From contig CM067082.1 of NCBI GenBank assembly GCA_034008185.1, positions 154,015,895 through 154,079,894 on the forward strand: a DNA stretch of 64,000 bases, given 5' to 3'. The notes under the pieces are model-generated. The model was given only the letters and a program-made list of their open reading frames with translations, did no database searches and was not told where the DNA came from. Both the position numbers and the translations under genes were made by a program. This stretch comes from Gorsachius magnificus. Its lineage: Eukaryota; Chordata; Aves; Pelecaniformes; Ardeidae. Positions 12,293 to 22,655 of the stretch are shown here, piece after piece (the stretch's first letter is position 1; each line of letters begins with the position of its first letter).

Positions 12293-12943
12293 TCGCCACC
12301 CCCCAGCACACACCAGCACAGGCAGGCACAGCTCCTCCTTGCAAGGCAGAGGCTGGACCTGTTAACTCATTCCCACCCATGCCTCCATCGCTCCTGCAAG
12401 CACTTGGGCACAGATGCCCCAGAAGCATCAGGTTTTAAGCAGATTTTAAAGGATGGATGCCCCTTCCCTGTTGTTCTGCTGTTCCCCCTCTCTGAGTTTA
12501 GCCAAACTGCCTGCTCCCATGCTGAGCAGGACCAGCTGTACCCCTGACTCCACCGGTCACCTCCAGCCATAGGAGCAAGCCAGATCGCTCAGGCAGGATT
12601 CAGCCCGAGGAAGACAAGCAAGGTGATTTATCCCAGCCGGGGCAGTTTTGCTCCACCACAGCCAACCTTGAAGAACACTCTGGCTTTGCAGCGGTGACCC
12701 CAACTTCCAGAGATGTCCTGCTGCTGCCCCGGGATGCTGTGGGACACATGCAGATACCGTGGAGGGATTCTGAGCACCTCCTCCTGGCCCCAGGCATCCC
12801 AGCTCGGCCGGTTACTGACCTGTCTCCCATCTCCCTCAGCAGCAGGCAGGTCTGGAAGTGTCCAAGTCTCATGGGCCAATTTTTCTTATTTCTACCCACT
12901 TTGAGCTCTTCTTCTTCCAGCTACTTCATTCATGCCTGTGGGT
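12293..12943. other. Probable 5' intron or exon region of locus A
   Basis: No protein-coding gene is visible. In minus orientation a donor-like site, GACAG/GTCAGT, ends an exon at 12820, downstream of the putative promoter. This would allow a first exon running from about 13100 to 12820. This is inference from splice consensus only. Confidence 0.3.
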
Positions 12944-13330
12944 GCTGGCTCACAGGAAGTCCTTGTCGGTGATGTAAAAGCTACCGGGGGAGGAGAGACA
13001 GAGAAAAGGGAGCTGGGTCAGGGAGGGAAGGGGCTTGAGGGTAGGAAACAGCAGCCCTAAAACATTTTGAGTGTGGGTTGGGGGGATTCCCAGCCAGCGC
13101 TGCCTCCGCTGCCAGCTCCTGGGAGCTGTAGTCCTCGGCGGGGATGCTGCTTGCCCCTTCGCTTTGGAGGGTGCCTATGTTTGGTGGCTGAGAGCTGGTT
13201 TCGGGAAACGCAGTGCCCACACTGCAGCAGGCTGGAAATAGCTTTTGATTTACAATAGTTCTCTTTTTAAATTGCGTTTTTAGGCGGCTGAACTGCGCTG
13301 CTTTGCGTTAGAAGTCCCCATTATGCACCT
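12944..13330 (-). promoter_or_regulatory. Putative promoter and 5' UTR of locus A with ZNF143/STAF-like element
   Basis: On the minus strand, 13132-13116 reads ACTACAGCTCCCAGGAG, close to the known ZNF143/STAF promoter site (ACTACAATTCCCAGCATGC type). It is followed downstream by CT-rich sequence and by an ETS-like GACTTCCTGT near 12960. The element points toward the locus A ZF exon about 3.2 kb away. A block at 12944-12995 resembles 30300-30350 in the matching position of locus B: AGGAAGTC and AGCTACCGG at almost equal spacing. The surrounding DNA is modestly GC-rich. I see no TATA box, which fits this promoter class. Confidence 0.5.
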
Positions 13331-14417
13331 CCGAGACTTCACTGCGGATGCTTTCACTCTCTGTTCGTATGGCTGACCCCTCCTTAGATTTCTGCAAGCA
13401 AGAAAAGCCACCCTCTTCTCCTCTTCCATCACCTTTCTGTCTGTGGATCTCAAAACACTTTGCCAATGGGAAATGCAGTGAAGGGGGACGGTTGGTAAGA
13501 CAGTGGCGGAGGCCAGGTCTGCATCCTCTGCTAGACACAGAGGAGGGAGTCCCCACCCAGTGAGTCCAAGAAAATTGTTTCCTCCAAGCGGCTGTGAGTC
13601 TCCCTGTGAGTCTCCAGCTCCCAGGGGAGGCTGGACTGCCTGTTCTCGGGTGCTCTGTAGCAGTTACCACTCTGCCCAGATTGGGCTGTGGTTATAACCA
13701 GCAGCACTGATGCCTGCAGAAATCCGCGCTAAATCCATGGTCTTGCCAGTCTGGGTCACACAGCAGGTTCTGGAGCATTTGGTGGCTGCTGGACATGTGT
13801 TAATTTGGGGTGATGGAAAACCCAAACCAGTCTCTGAAACAAATGGTGATGTTCCCGGGCACTGGAGCACAATTTTCTCAACTCTCTGGTCTTTACCTGA
13901 AACTTTTAGTCTGAGTCAGAGCTGGAGCCAGGGATGAGTCCCAGGACAGAGCTGGGTGATGCCATCCTGAATGGAGTGTAGGTGTATGGATGCAAACCTT
14001 GGTGCCCTCAGGGCTGGAGAAGTGTCCTCGGCTCAGCTGAATCACTCATACAGACGCAGCCGCCTTGCCTGGTTGTTTACCACTGGCACCTTGCAGACGA
14101 CAGCTTGGGTAGTACAGGTTAAAGTGCTGGGGGCACACACTCTCAGAATTAGGCCTTTTTAAAAAAATAGTAATTTTTAAAACATAAATCGTAATTGTAC
14201 TGTAAAAAAAGGCGTTCAGCCTGTACTGGTGGATGCATGTTTTGTGCTTCTTAAGCTTTCTGATTTCAAATATGTGTTCACTGGTGTCACTCAGAAGCCA
14301 AACCAATGCCTCCTGACATCATTATTCAGATGAAATGAGTCCACAATGGTTTCAAAGTGTGACATGGGGGAACAGAAAAGAAGGATGAGAATGCACGTCT
14401 GACATAGGTTGCTTCAC
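13331..14417. other. No gene seen upstream of locus A
   Basis: Only short overlapping open frames are present, plus an AT-rich patch near 14155-14210. I see no recognisable repeat until the CR1 at 14418. Confidence 0.45.
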
Positions 14418-14690
14418 GGAATCACACAGAATCACAGAATGGCAGGGGTTGGAAGGGACCTCCGGAGATCACCCAGTCCAACCCCCCTGCTCAAGCAGGC
14501 TCACCCAGAGCAGGGTGCAGGGTTTGAATATCTCCAGAGAAGGAGACTCCACAGCCCCCCAGGGCTCTGTCACCCTCAAAGTCAAGAAGTTCTTCCTCAT
14601 GTTCAACTGGAATCTCTTGTGTTTCAGTTTGTGCCCATTGCCCCTTGTCCTGTCACTGGGCACCACTGAGAAGAGTCAGTGCTTGTGGGA
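14418..14690 (-). mobile_element. CR1 LINE 3' fragment
   Basis: The left edge is AATCACACAGAATCACAG followed by GGTTGGAAGGGACCTCC and CCAGTCCAACCCCCCTGC, the reverse complement of a CR1 3' end. The minus-strand translation contains [19 protein letters not shown], matching the copy at 11635-12218, so the two belong to the same subfamily. The copy is short and internally deleted. Confidence 0.9.
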
Positions 14691-14694
14691 TTTT

Positions 14695-14775
14695 GTGGAG
14701 ATCCAAAGTTTTGCCTCAGTTTCCCCATTTCTAAAATTGAGCTGAAATACTGTCACTATTATTTCTGTCTTTTAC
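14695..14775 (-). repeat. Possible MIR-like ancient SINE remnant
   Basis: GCCTCAGTTTCCCCATTTCTAA followed by A/T-rich sequence ending near TACTGTCACTATTATTT resembles the conserved part of amniote MIR elements. It is short and decayed; the assignment rests on recalled consensus. Confidence 0.3.
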
Positions 14776-15185
14776 AGGAATTTATTATCCTCAGGAAATA
14801 AAATATTATTATATCCCATTTTTGAAACCTTGGAAAAAACCAGCTCCAGTTTTTCTGGACCTTTTGGGTAGGACGTTGAACCTTCTGGATCGCCCCATGT
14901 CACACTCCTGGCTCACAAGTGGCTTGCCAAGTGACCACAAAAAGGAGCAACACTGGCATTCTCTTTGCTTCTCTTTTCCCAGTTACAAAACAGAGAAGAA
15001 GGACAAAACCTGGGAGAAAGTGGATGTTTTTATGTTCTCTTTTTGTTTGGTTTGGGTTTTTTTTTTGTAGTTAAGGAAGTGAGGTGACACAGGCAGATTA
15101 AAACACTTGGCCAGTCAAAGGGGAAGCCCCAGGTGGAAGAGAAACAAAGTCCTCTGATATCTGTGGCCTTACGCTGTTGCACCTG
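14776..15185. other. No gene seen
   Basis: This lies between the CR1/MIR-like pieces and the solo LTR. There is a T-rich run near 15052-15067. No coding signal was noted. Confidence 0.4.
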
Positions 15186-15342
15186 TGTCGTGGTTTAACC
15201 CGGCTGGCAACTAAGCACCACGCAGCCGCTCGCTCACTCCCCCCCCTCCCTCAGTGGGATGGGGGAGAGAATCAGAGAAAAGAAAAAAAAAGTAAGACCC
15301 GTGGGTTGAGATAGAGACAGTTTAATAAGAGAGAAGAATAAC

Positions 15343-15360
15343 AATAATAATAATAATAAT
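15343..15360. repeat. (AAT)6 microsatellite inside the LTR
   Basis: Six perfect AAT units are read directly, inside the LTR at 15186-15760. The related LTR at 22260 retains only a trace of it (TTATTATAATAAT). Confidence 0.9.
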
Positions 15361-15486
15361 GGTAAGAAAATATACAGAATATATAAAACAAGTGATGCAC
15401 AATGCAATTGCTCACCACCCGCTGACCGATGCCCAGCCCATCCCGAGCAGCGATCACTCCCCCCGAGCTGCGACCACTCTGCCCGC

Positions 15487-15520
15487 GACCGACCCGACCG
15501 ACCCGACCGACCCGACTGAC
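15487..15520. repeat. GACCGACCC nonamer tandem repeat inside the LTR
   Basis: Three perfect copies of the nonamer GACCGACCC occupy 15487-15513, followed by a degenerate partial copy. It lies where the related LTR at 22260-22655 has unrelated, unexpanded sequence, so it is specific to this copy. Confidence 0.9.
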
Positions 15521-15760
15521 TAACCCCTCCAAGCATGACGTTCTATGGTATGGAATAGCTCTTTGGACAGTTTGGGTCCTAGCTGTGCTGTACTCCCAGC
15601 TTGTTATGCCCCTGGCCGAGCAGGAGAAGCTCAAAAAGTCCTTGAACAGTCTGAGCACTACTTGGCAACAACTAAAAACATCAGCGTGTTATCAACATTC
15701 TTCTAGCACTGAATCCAAAGCACAGCACTATGCTAGCTTCTGTGAAGAAAATTAACCTGA

Positions 15761-16929
15761 TTCCTTTCTTGTCCTCAGTGGGGGGTTGATATGTGGTGAC
15801 TCGGTTGACAAGTTGTCCTGGTGAAGACCAGGTATGGAGGCATCATCTGCCCTAACGCAGGTGGATGGGGAGTAGCAACCTGATGCTGCTATTGCACTCC
15901 TTTAGCAGTGAAGAGCCTTTGGAAGAGGGGTCCTGTTTCTTGCCACCATCTGTGGCTGCACCCCCTTGAATGGGACTGTGGGTCCAGGATGAGTCAATTT
16001 AGCTGGATGACTTGGGAAAACACCCTGAAAAAAAGAAAAAGAGGAAAACTCCTTGAAGGGCTTTCCACTGTTCCAGGCAGCTGAGCGCTCTTTTTCATCT
16101 CTCCTACCTCAAACTCATTTCTTTCGCGAATGTTATGCATGTAGGACAGGTAAAGACCTCATGGAATGGGATGGAAGAGCAAAGGGTGAGTTAAAGTCTA
16201 CCTTCCACAAAACTGGGCAGCAAGGGCACAGCTAATTAGCTGGGGAGACAGACATGAGGGATAAGGGCTGGGGACACTGCGGCTGCCATTCATCTAGGAA
16301 GACATTCATTCCAGACTTTGCAACCATGATCACTGAAAGTAAGGTATGGATCAAGGTCCTCTTGGTTTTTATTACAAGCACAAGAAAAACAAAATATAGT
16401 GTAAGAATACAGATGGGCCTGGCACCGATTCTGCTGGGTCTTGGACAAGGGTGGGATTTTTTTGTAACTCTCATCCATGGAGTAGGAGAGGCCCAGAGGT
16501 GATTACAGCCCAAGCTGCAGAGCACAGGCTGAGTTTGCATCCCTTCTGGCTCATGGATAGGTACAGGTTTCTCCAGAAGGTGGTTCAGGGGAAAAGAAAA
16601 CTTAGTCAGATATCCTGAATCACCTCTGAAAGAGCTTTTCCCTCTATTTTGACAGGTGGTGGAAGACATGAAGAAATCTTGATGCATAGTTCAAGGTCTG
16701 AAGGGAAGCAAAATCCCATCAGCATCACTGATTTTCACCACCCCGGGACAGTGGCTGCCAGCAGGGATCCTGTGTGGCCTTTACATTTGCATTCACCCTG
16801 GCCATGCCCAACTCCCTCTGGTCATCCAAACACAGTGGCCATGGAGAGGAGAAAGCACAGCCTCTTGCAGAGATGAGCAGCCTGGGCCACCTTTCCTGGG
16901 GAGTATTTTAGCCCACTATATCCCCACTC
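15761..16929. other. No gene seen
   Basis: A 151-codon minus-strand open frame at 16687-16232 contains a hydrophobic stretch (LTLYFVFLVLVI) but matches no family and has no supporting context. It is within what chance allows in 64 kb. Confidence 0.4.
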
Positions 16930-17448
16930 TTATCTACAGCACCTGATACACCACAGTGAAGGTCTTATAAGGCTTATCCTTGGCATGGAACTCCCTGCCC
17001 TGGGGATGGTGCCTCCTTGGCCTTGCTTGTCTTGCTCTTTGTGAAGGATGCTGCTTGGTCTCCTTCCAACCCTGTAGACAACTTCGGCCCTTCCTCCGGT
17101 GGATTCCTCATCTTCAAGAAGCGCTTCCCACGTGTACAACACTGATACACTTTGTGTCTCTTCAGGGCTTGGTACAATGTATCTCCTCACAATTTTCGGG
17201 TTTTTTTCTTCTCCTTCTTGCTTTCCCCCCACTGGTTTTGCTGGTGGAGTGTCCTTCATGCATCTTTGCCTTTGTTTTTCCCACTTGGGGTGCACAGACC
17301 TGGGTGAGCGTCTGGAGGTCACATGGGCATCTTCTTGGTTCTCAGCTCTCCCCAGAAGAGTGGGCTGATAATGCTTTGCTGCCGAGGAACGAATGTTTCC
17401 AGCTACTGTATTTCCAGCCAGCATATGTTTATTCTTGTCTTTATTCAT
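16930..17448 (-). other. Unrecognised open frame, possible decayed coding relic
   Basis: The frame runs 172 codons and is Lys-, Glu- and Arg-rich (for example EGEEKNPKIVRRYIVP). I do not recognise it. After its likely end, a different frame near 16985-16935 reads FHAKDKPYKTFTVVYQVL and then stops. This gives the look of a protein C-terminus displaced by an indel. One frame of this length is not statistically unusual in a 64 kb window, so the case is weak. It lies between two same-strand LTRs but shows no retroviral motif. It could be a retrocopy of a host gene or noncoding. Confidence 0.15.
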
Positions 17449-20400
17449 CTTTGTTGAGATTTTTTTAGGGGGAAGCTCTCACTTGTCCTTCCTTATTTCA
17501 ATTCCTGGTCTGCTTCCAATTTTTAGCATCCCTTTCATGAGGCTTCTACCTTCTTCAAACCACCATACTGTAAACCTGCTGGGCAAGACATGAAATAAAA
17601 CTGCATCTCAGTGCCAAAGCTGGAAAAAAAGCACATCCAGAGCTGTCATTTATGGAGTAAGTGCTTGAAGTGCCCTAGCTAAAGTAAAGAGCACGAACTG
17701 GGGCTTGATGCAGAAAGCACCAGAGGTTGATACTGGGACTCCTGTGTTCAGCTCTGAGCCCTGGCATTGAGTTATCCCCTCTACTCCTGCCTCTGCTTCA
17801 GATAATTTCCAAGTTTTGCCTATGTTTTTATTTTATTTGGAAGGGAGAGTGCTTGTTTTACTCCCTCTTTCTCTCCTGACCACTACGCTGGTTGCAGCCA
17901 ACCGTGGAAATACAACAGTCACATCCACTGCCCTTTCTTGCTGTTGCACTCTTAGAAACATGCGTGCTGCTATTTCCATCAAAAGCACTTATAGCCCTTA
18001 TTCATTCACCCATTTTAATATAAGCACTTAGGAAACCCGAAGAGCCCTCTATTTAAAGTAGACCTGGATGAATACATGGTAGTATCTGATCTGCTGTCAA
18101 GCCAAGAGTTTGTTCCAGGTAAACTTAAAAAACAATTTTCAACTTTTTTTTTTTTTTCCCTGGAAAACAAACACAAATCTAAACAAACTTTTGAATATCT
18201 TTTGCTTTCACCCTGCAATGAAACTTTTCTTTTTAGGATAGGTTTCTAAGGGAAAGAAAAGCACCTCCAGCCTCCCAAAATGTAAAGCTTGTGTTTATTT
18301 TTGAAGTAAGAAGATTTTGAAGTAAGACGACACAGCCTGAGCCCGGCAGCAGTCCTTGGCTGTGCCACCTGGCACAGTGTCTCTGGGGGAGCCTGACCCA
18401 CTCTTTGTGGTGACATTTGTTTACCAGAATTGAATATTTTTACATTGCTGGATGTGGGATTCACATTGGCAGCGTGTGGGTATAGAGGGCATATGCAGAC
18501 TGCACAGATGTATAATGCTGCTATTACGTGCCTGCTGTCCAAAATTCCCCTGCAGACTGGGGCTAAACCCTGGGAATCATCCTGCTGAGGGCAGCAACTT
18601 CCTTTTCTCCTCAAACTCGGCAACTGGCTGGCCATGCTGGCATGCAATACTGGCTCAGACCTTCACAGCCCTGTACCACTTTACATGCTGGGTGCTTGGC
18701 AATTAATTTGTGAAAAGCAGGCAGAGTGGAGTTAAGCAATGTTAGGCTGTGCCTTAGCAGCTGAGCTGCTCTCAGCTCCCAGCATCTGCAAGCAATTTGG
18801 TGAGCAGAAAGGGGCCCCCTTATGTTGAGCTAAAGATGGATCAGGCTTATTACTCGCATGGAGATGTTTAAATGAAAAGTAGGCTGATATTCTCTTTATA
18901 CAGACTTTTTCCTATGTTTAACAAGGAAGCCTTTCGGAGTTAAAAGACGTTCCATTCTGACAGACAACTAATCACAGGGGCTGAAGTGCTGAGCTACAGG
19001 AAACCTGTGTCAAAGGTCTGCAAAAACTATCCAGGAAAAAAAGGAGAGAAAGGGGCTCAAAGGGAGGCAGGCAGTGCTGCAGGAATAGGGCTCCCAGACC
19101 ACCTGGGCTAGGTGCTTCCACGGTCCCTGAGAGCATCCCTCTTCCCCAGGACCATATGATGGGGACATGCCAGAGGGCTGGAAAAGCAAATGATGAATGC
19201 CTCCAGGTCCTGCTTGGAACAGGAGCTCCCCATGATCTGTCCCCCTGGGCTTTGATACCCAGAGACAAGCAATAAGGAACACCTATAGGGTCTGGGGTGA
19301 TTTCAACCATACACTGTTATGGACACGGGGAAAGTCTCGGCGAGATCGGCTGTGCCCCACCTGTGCCTTTAAGCTGCTGCAGAGTGAGCAAGGGGATGCT
19401 GATCTGGGACTTGTTTTCCCATTTTCCTGTTGCATCCACCAGGGCTGGTGTGGGGGTGTGAGCTACCTGATTTTGGATGGTCTGTCCAAGGAAATGTATC
19501 ACAAGCTCCTCAGCTTCTGGTCACACCTGAGCTGGCGACAGAGGCAGGCATGAAAGGGGAGGGTTAGAGAGCTTTGCAATTAAGGATCAGCTTGTAATGA
19601 TGATGGCACGCGGGCTCATGCTCAGGAAATGAGCTCTCCTGATTTATCTTTCCTTCCTGCACTTCAGCTTTTGTGCAAAGATGCAGGCAGAGAGGCTCAC
19701 AGGTGCTTTTGGGACCACCGTGGTACCCGTGTGCCCAGGCATCCCTTCTCTCTCCTGCTGCCTCCCTCTGACAGCCCTGCACACCCTGTCTCTGTGTCTG
19801 GGAGCAGCGAGGGCTGGCTGCTCCCCTGGGGTGGGGAGCCACAGGGAACCTCGTGCCGGCAATGCCCATGGGGTGCAGTCTCTCAGGGGCTGGACGTAGC
19901 GGGCAGAAGCTCCATTTAGGGTTGGTCGGGGTCATTAAGGCTTACTGGTGCCCTCAGGACCCTGGTGCTCAGCCTAGGAAAACAACAGCGGGTGATGCTT
20001 TGAAGAGAGGAGCAAGAACCCAGGAAGGTGCAGGAACACCCACAAGCCCATTCCTCCATCACCCCGCCATGAGCAAGGTGTATGTGAGATTTGATCTGGA
20101 TCTAACACCTTCCCACAGGGAAGCCCAGGCTTTCATGGTGTTTTTCAGGCTCTGTGTCTCTCCTTCATGTTAGATCCAATGCACAACTCATTTTTGCCAT
20201 TCCATCAGAGGCTTTACAACCCTTCCATACTTCACAACCACCCCCCCGCCTCTCTCTGCTCTTCAACCTACCCCAAGCTAGTTAAAGTTATTATAAATTA
20301 ACTTGATCGAAGTAACATGTTCTTTGTCACAAGGGTTTTTCTGCTTCTTTGCCTGCCCACTCCGATGGGGAAGTTTTGGGCCCTGCAATGCCGGCTGAAT

Positions 20401-22259
20401 ACGTGCGCGCCCTGGACTATGCACAACGAGCTGCAGCTCATCTGTGCAGCAAAAGGCTCTCAGGAATCTCTGCCTGCAGCCCCCAGCCAACGCGTTGAGC
20501 CGTGACTGGGGATAACTGGTTTTCAGGGCTGCTTAGCTTGTAGCTCACGAGATCAACATTCAGCTTCCCAGGTCCTTTCTCCCCAAAGTGAGCTCACACC
20601 AGCGCTGTTCCCAGCTCTCCTGCAGGGACTGGTTTTCTGCTCTGCAGACACGTCTAAGGGTGAGTGAACTTTGGCACAGGAGTATTGATGGCTTATTCTT
20701 GCATGACTTCAAAACCCCATTACTCTCCTAGCAGAAGTTGTCCTCTGTGTTCAGACTCTCACTGTTCAGTCTGTTTTGTTCCTCAGAGGCCAACACACAT
20801 GTAGAAATGAGAACAGTCGCTGCCTTATTCCACTTGCAAAGCATCTTATCCTATTTTTGAGATGATGAAAAAGGAGAAAATCTTGTGAATTGGTTGGGAA
20901 GGACCTCCAGATCTCTGCTTCCTACTTCTGCTTTCAGTTTGCAGTGACTTGGAGGAGGTCGGTGTCCTTGAAACAGCAGTTCCCCAGGGAAGAGGCCAGA
21001 CAGGGAAGCAGAAGAGACAGAAATCAGCTTGGGGTGGAAAAAAAGACTGAGCAGTGGGGCTCTGCAATGTCCCCCATGGGGCAGCAGTCCTTTTACAAAG
21101 GATAGCAGTGGGCTGTAATCACCTCCTGTGTGATTTAGCAGAGAGCCATGGGCCAGCACAGCCCGCCTCACCTACCCCATCATATGAAAATCTGCAGGTG
21201 GGGACTAGTCAGAAGATTGGGTCCTTTGATGAAGGTCTCCTGCCTTTGCTTTGTTCCAGCACAAGAAATCACTTTTAAGGGAGGGACCGTGCTTTGGGTC
21301 AGGAGATGGAGGCAGTGGCTCCGAGTGTGCCTTGGCTCCAGGCAGTTCAGCTTGATGACCTGGTCCCACGTGGTGCTACCTGGTTGCATCACTTTGGCTC
21401 TGGTGGGATGAGAGGTAACTAAGGTGGTGGTGGTAAATACTCACTCCCCATGGAGGCTGCTAGTGGAAAGTGAACAGATAAAGCATGTGCAGAAGTATGT
21501 GATAATGAGTGTCCTATTGCTCACCCAGTTTTCACCCTGGTCTTTTTCTTCTCCTCACTCACGATCTGTGGAGACACCACAGCTTGGGATTCTCAAAGAA
21601 GTTCGCATGGGAACTATCACATTCTCAAAGGGCAAGTAAACATCCCAGGGCACTTATGTTGGAGCAGATGTTTGCTCTGGCCCCAAAGACCCTCTCATTC
21701 CCACCATGCCAGAACACACTGAACGCCAATCAGCTCCACGCATCCCATTGAAGCACGAAATACTCACTCTTGCGCAAGTGCTCCCCAACACAGCCTGTCT
21801 CCATCTCTCCTCCAGACAAGCCATGCTGAATGCTGGAGCCAGAACTTATGCTGAGATGATACACACAGATAGTCAATGAGTCAATGAGGTGATGAAAAAA
21901 AGTCCCACAGCCAAATCCCTCCTGCAATCCATAGAAACAATGTGCACAGCCAGAAACAGGACAGCAATTGTCTCAAGACAAGCACTACCTGACCCACTGT
22001 GCAAGACCAGAAGATTTCTTTTTAAAAGTCATCAAAGTTTGGACCTCTCTTTGTTAACATAACTTTTACTTTGATTTAACTCCATTGGTTTCAGCTTGAC
22101 CATGCTGAATTTACTGTAAAGTCCTGAAGGCAAAATCAGACCTTGTAGGCATCCTTTTCACTTGGTGACCGAAACTGCTCAGTGAATGCTTACAGATGTG
22201 GTTTTCTGCATAAAATCTGTGCAGTGGAGAATGAGGCAATGATTTGGATTTTAAGCATT
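17449..22259. other. No recognisable gene
   Basis: I see only short open frames, a T14 tract at 18144-18157 and scattered GC-richer patches (19600-19900). I identify no CR1 or LTR here. Confidence 0.45.
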
Positions 22260-22655
22260 TTTATTATAATAATAGAATATACAAAGCAAGTGATGCACGA
22301 TGCAAGTTGCTCACCACCCACTAACAGATGCCCAGCCAGTTCCTGAGCAGTAGTCACTGTGCCCTGGCCAACTCCCCCCAGTTTCTATACTGAGAATGAT
22401 GCCCTGTGGTCTGGAATAGCCCTTGGGCCAGTTGGGGTCAGCTGTCCTGGCCGTGCCCCCTCCCAGCTTCTTGTGCACCTGGCAGAGCATGGGAAACTGA
22501 AAAGTCCTTGACTTAGTGTAAACACTACTTAGCAACTACTAAACCATCAATGAGTTATCAACACTATTCTCATACTAAATCCAAACCACAGCACTATGCC
22601 AGCTATTAGGAAGAAAATTAACTCAGGTGAAAAATCCCATCCAAAACCAGGAAAC
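22260..22655 (-). mobile_element. Truncated LTR, same family as 15186-15760
   Basis: It shares with the other copy the blocks AAGTGATGCACGATGC / AAGTGATGCACAATGC, GCTCACCACCC, GATGCCCAGCC, GGTCTGGAATAGC and AGGAAGAAAATTAACT, in the same order and orientation. It extends farther at the 5' LTR end (CCAAAACCAG at 22641-22650). Its 3' LTR end is missing, since the CCACGACA edge is absent. The two copies differ enough in sequence and internal structure to be separate insertions. Confidence 0.8.

Larger units (their letters stand above)
15186..15760 (-). mobile_element. Solo LTR of an avian endogenous retrovirus (ERVL-like)
   Basis: The left edge, TGTCGTGGTTTAACCCGG, is the reverse complement of an LTR 3' end ...CCACGACA. 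The right edge, GAAGAAAATTAACC, is the reverse complement of the 5' part known in this bird LTR family, with the outermost bases missing. An ATTAAA polyadenylation signal is on the minus strand near 15320, consistent with minus orientation. No coding remnants flank it. Two tandem repeats sit inside (15343-15360 and 15487-15520). A second copy of the family is at 22260-22655. Confidence 0.8.

Noticed and set aside
9947..13330. A KRAB, SCAN or BTB exon upstream of the zinc fingers
   Set aside because: None of the minus-strand frames shows the conserved residues of these domains, and the same holds upstream of locus B.
15186..22655. The two same-strand LTRs about 6.5 kb apart as the ends of one provirus
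   Set aside because: They differ clearly in sequence and internal structure, the right copy lacks its 3' LTR edge so no primer-binding site can follow, and I see no gag, pol or env remnant between them. Two separate solo insertions fit better.
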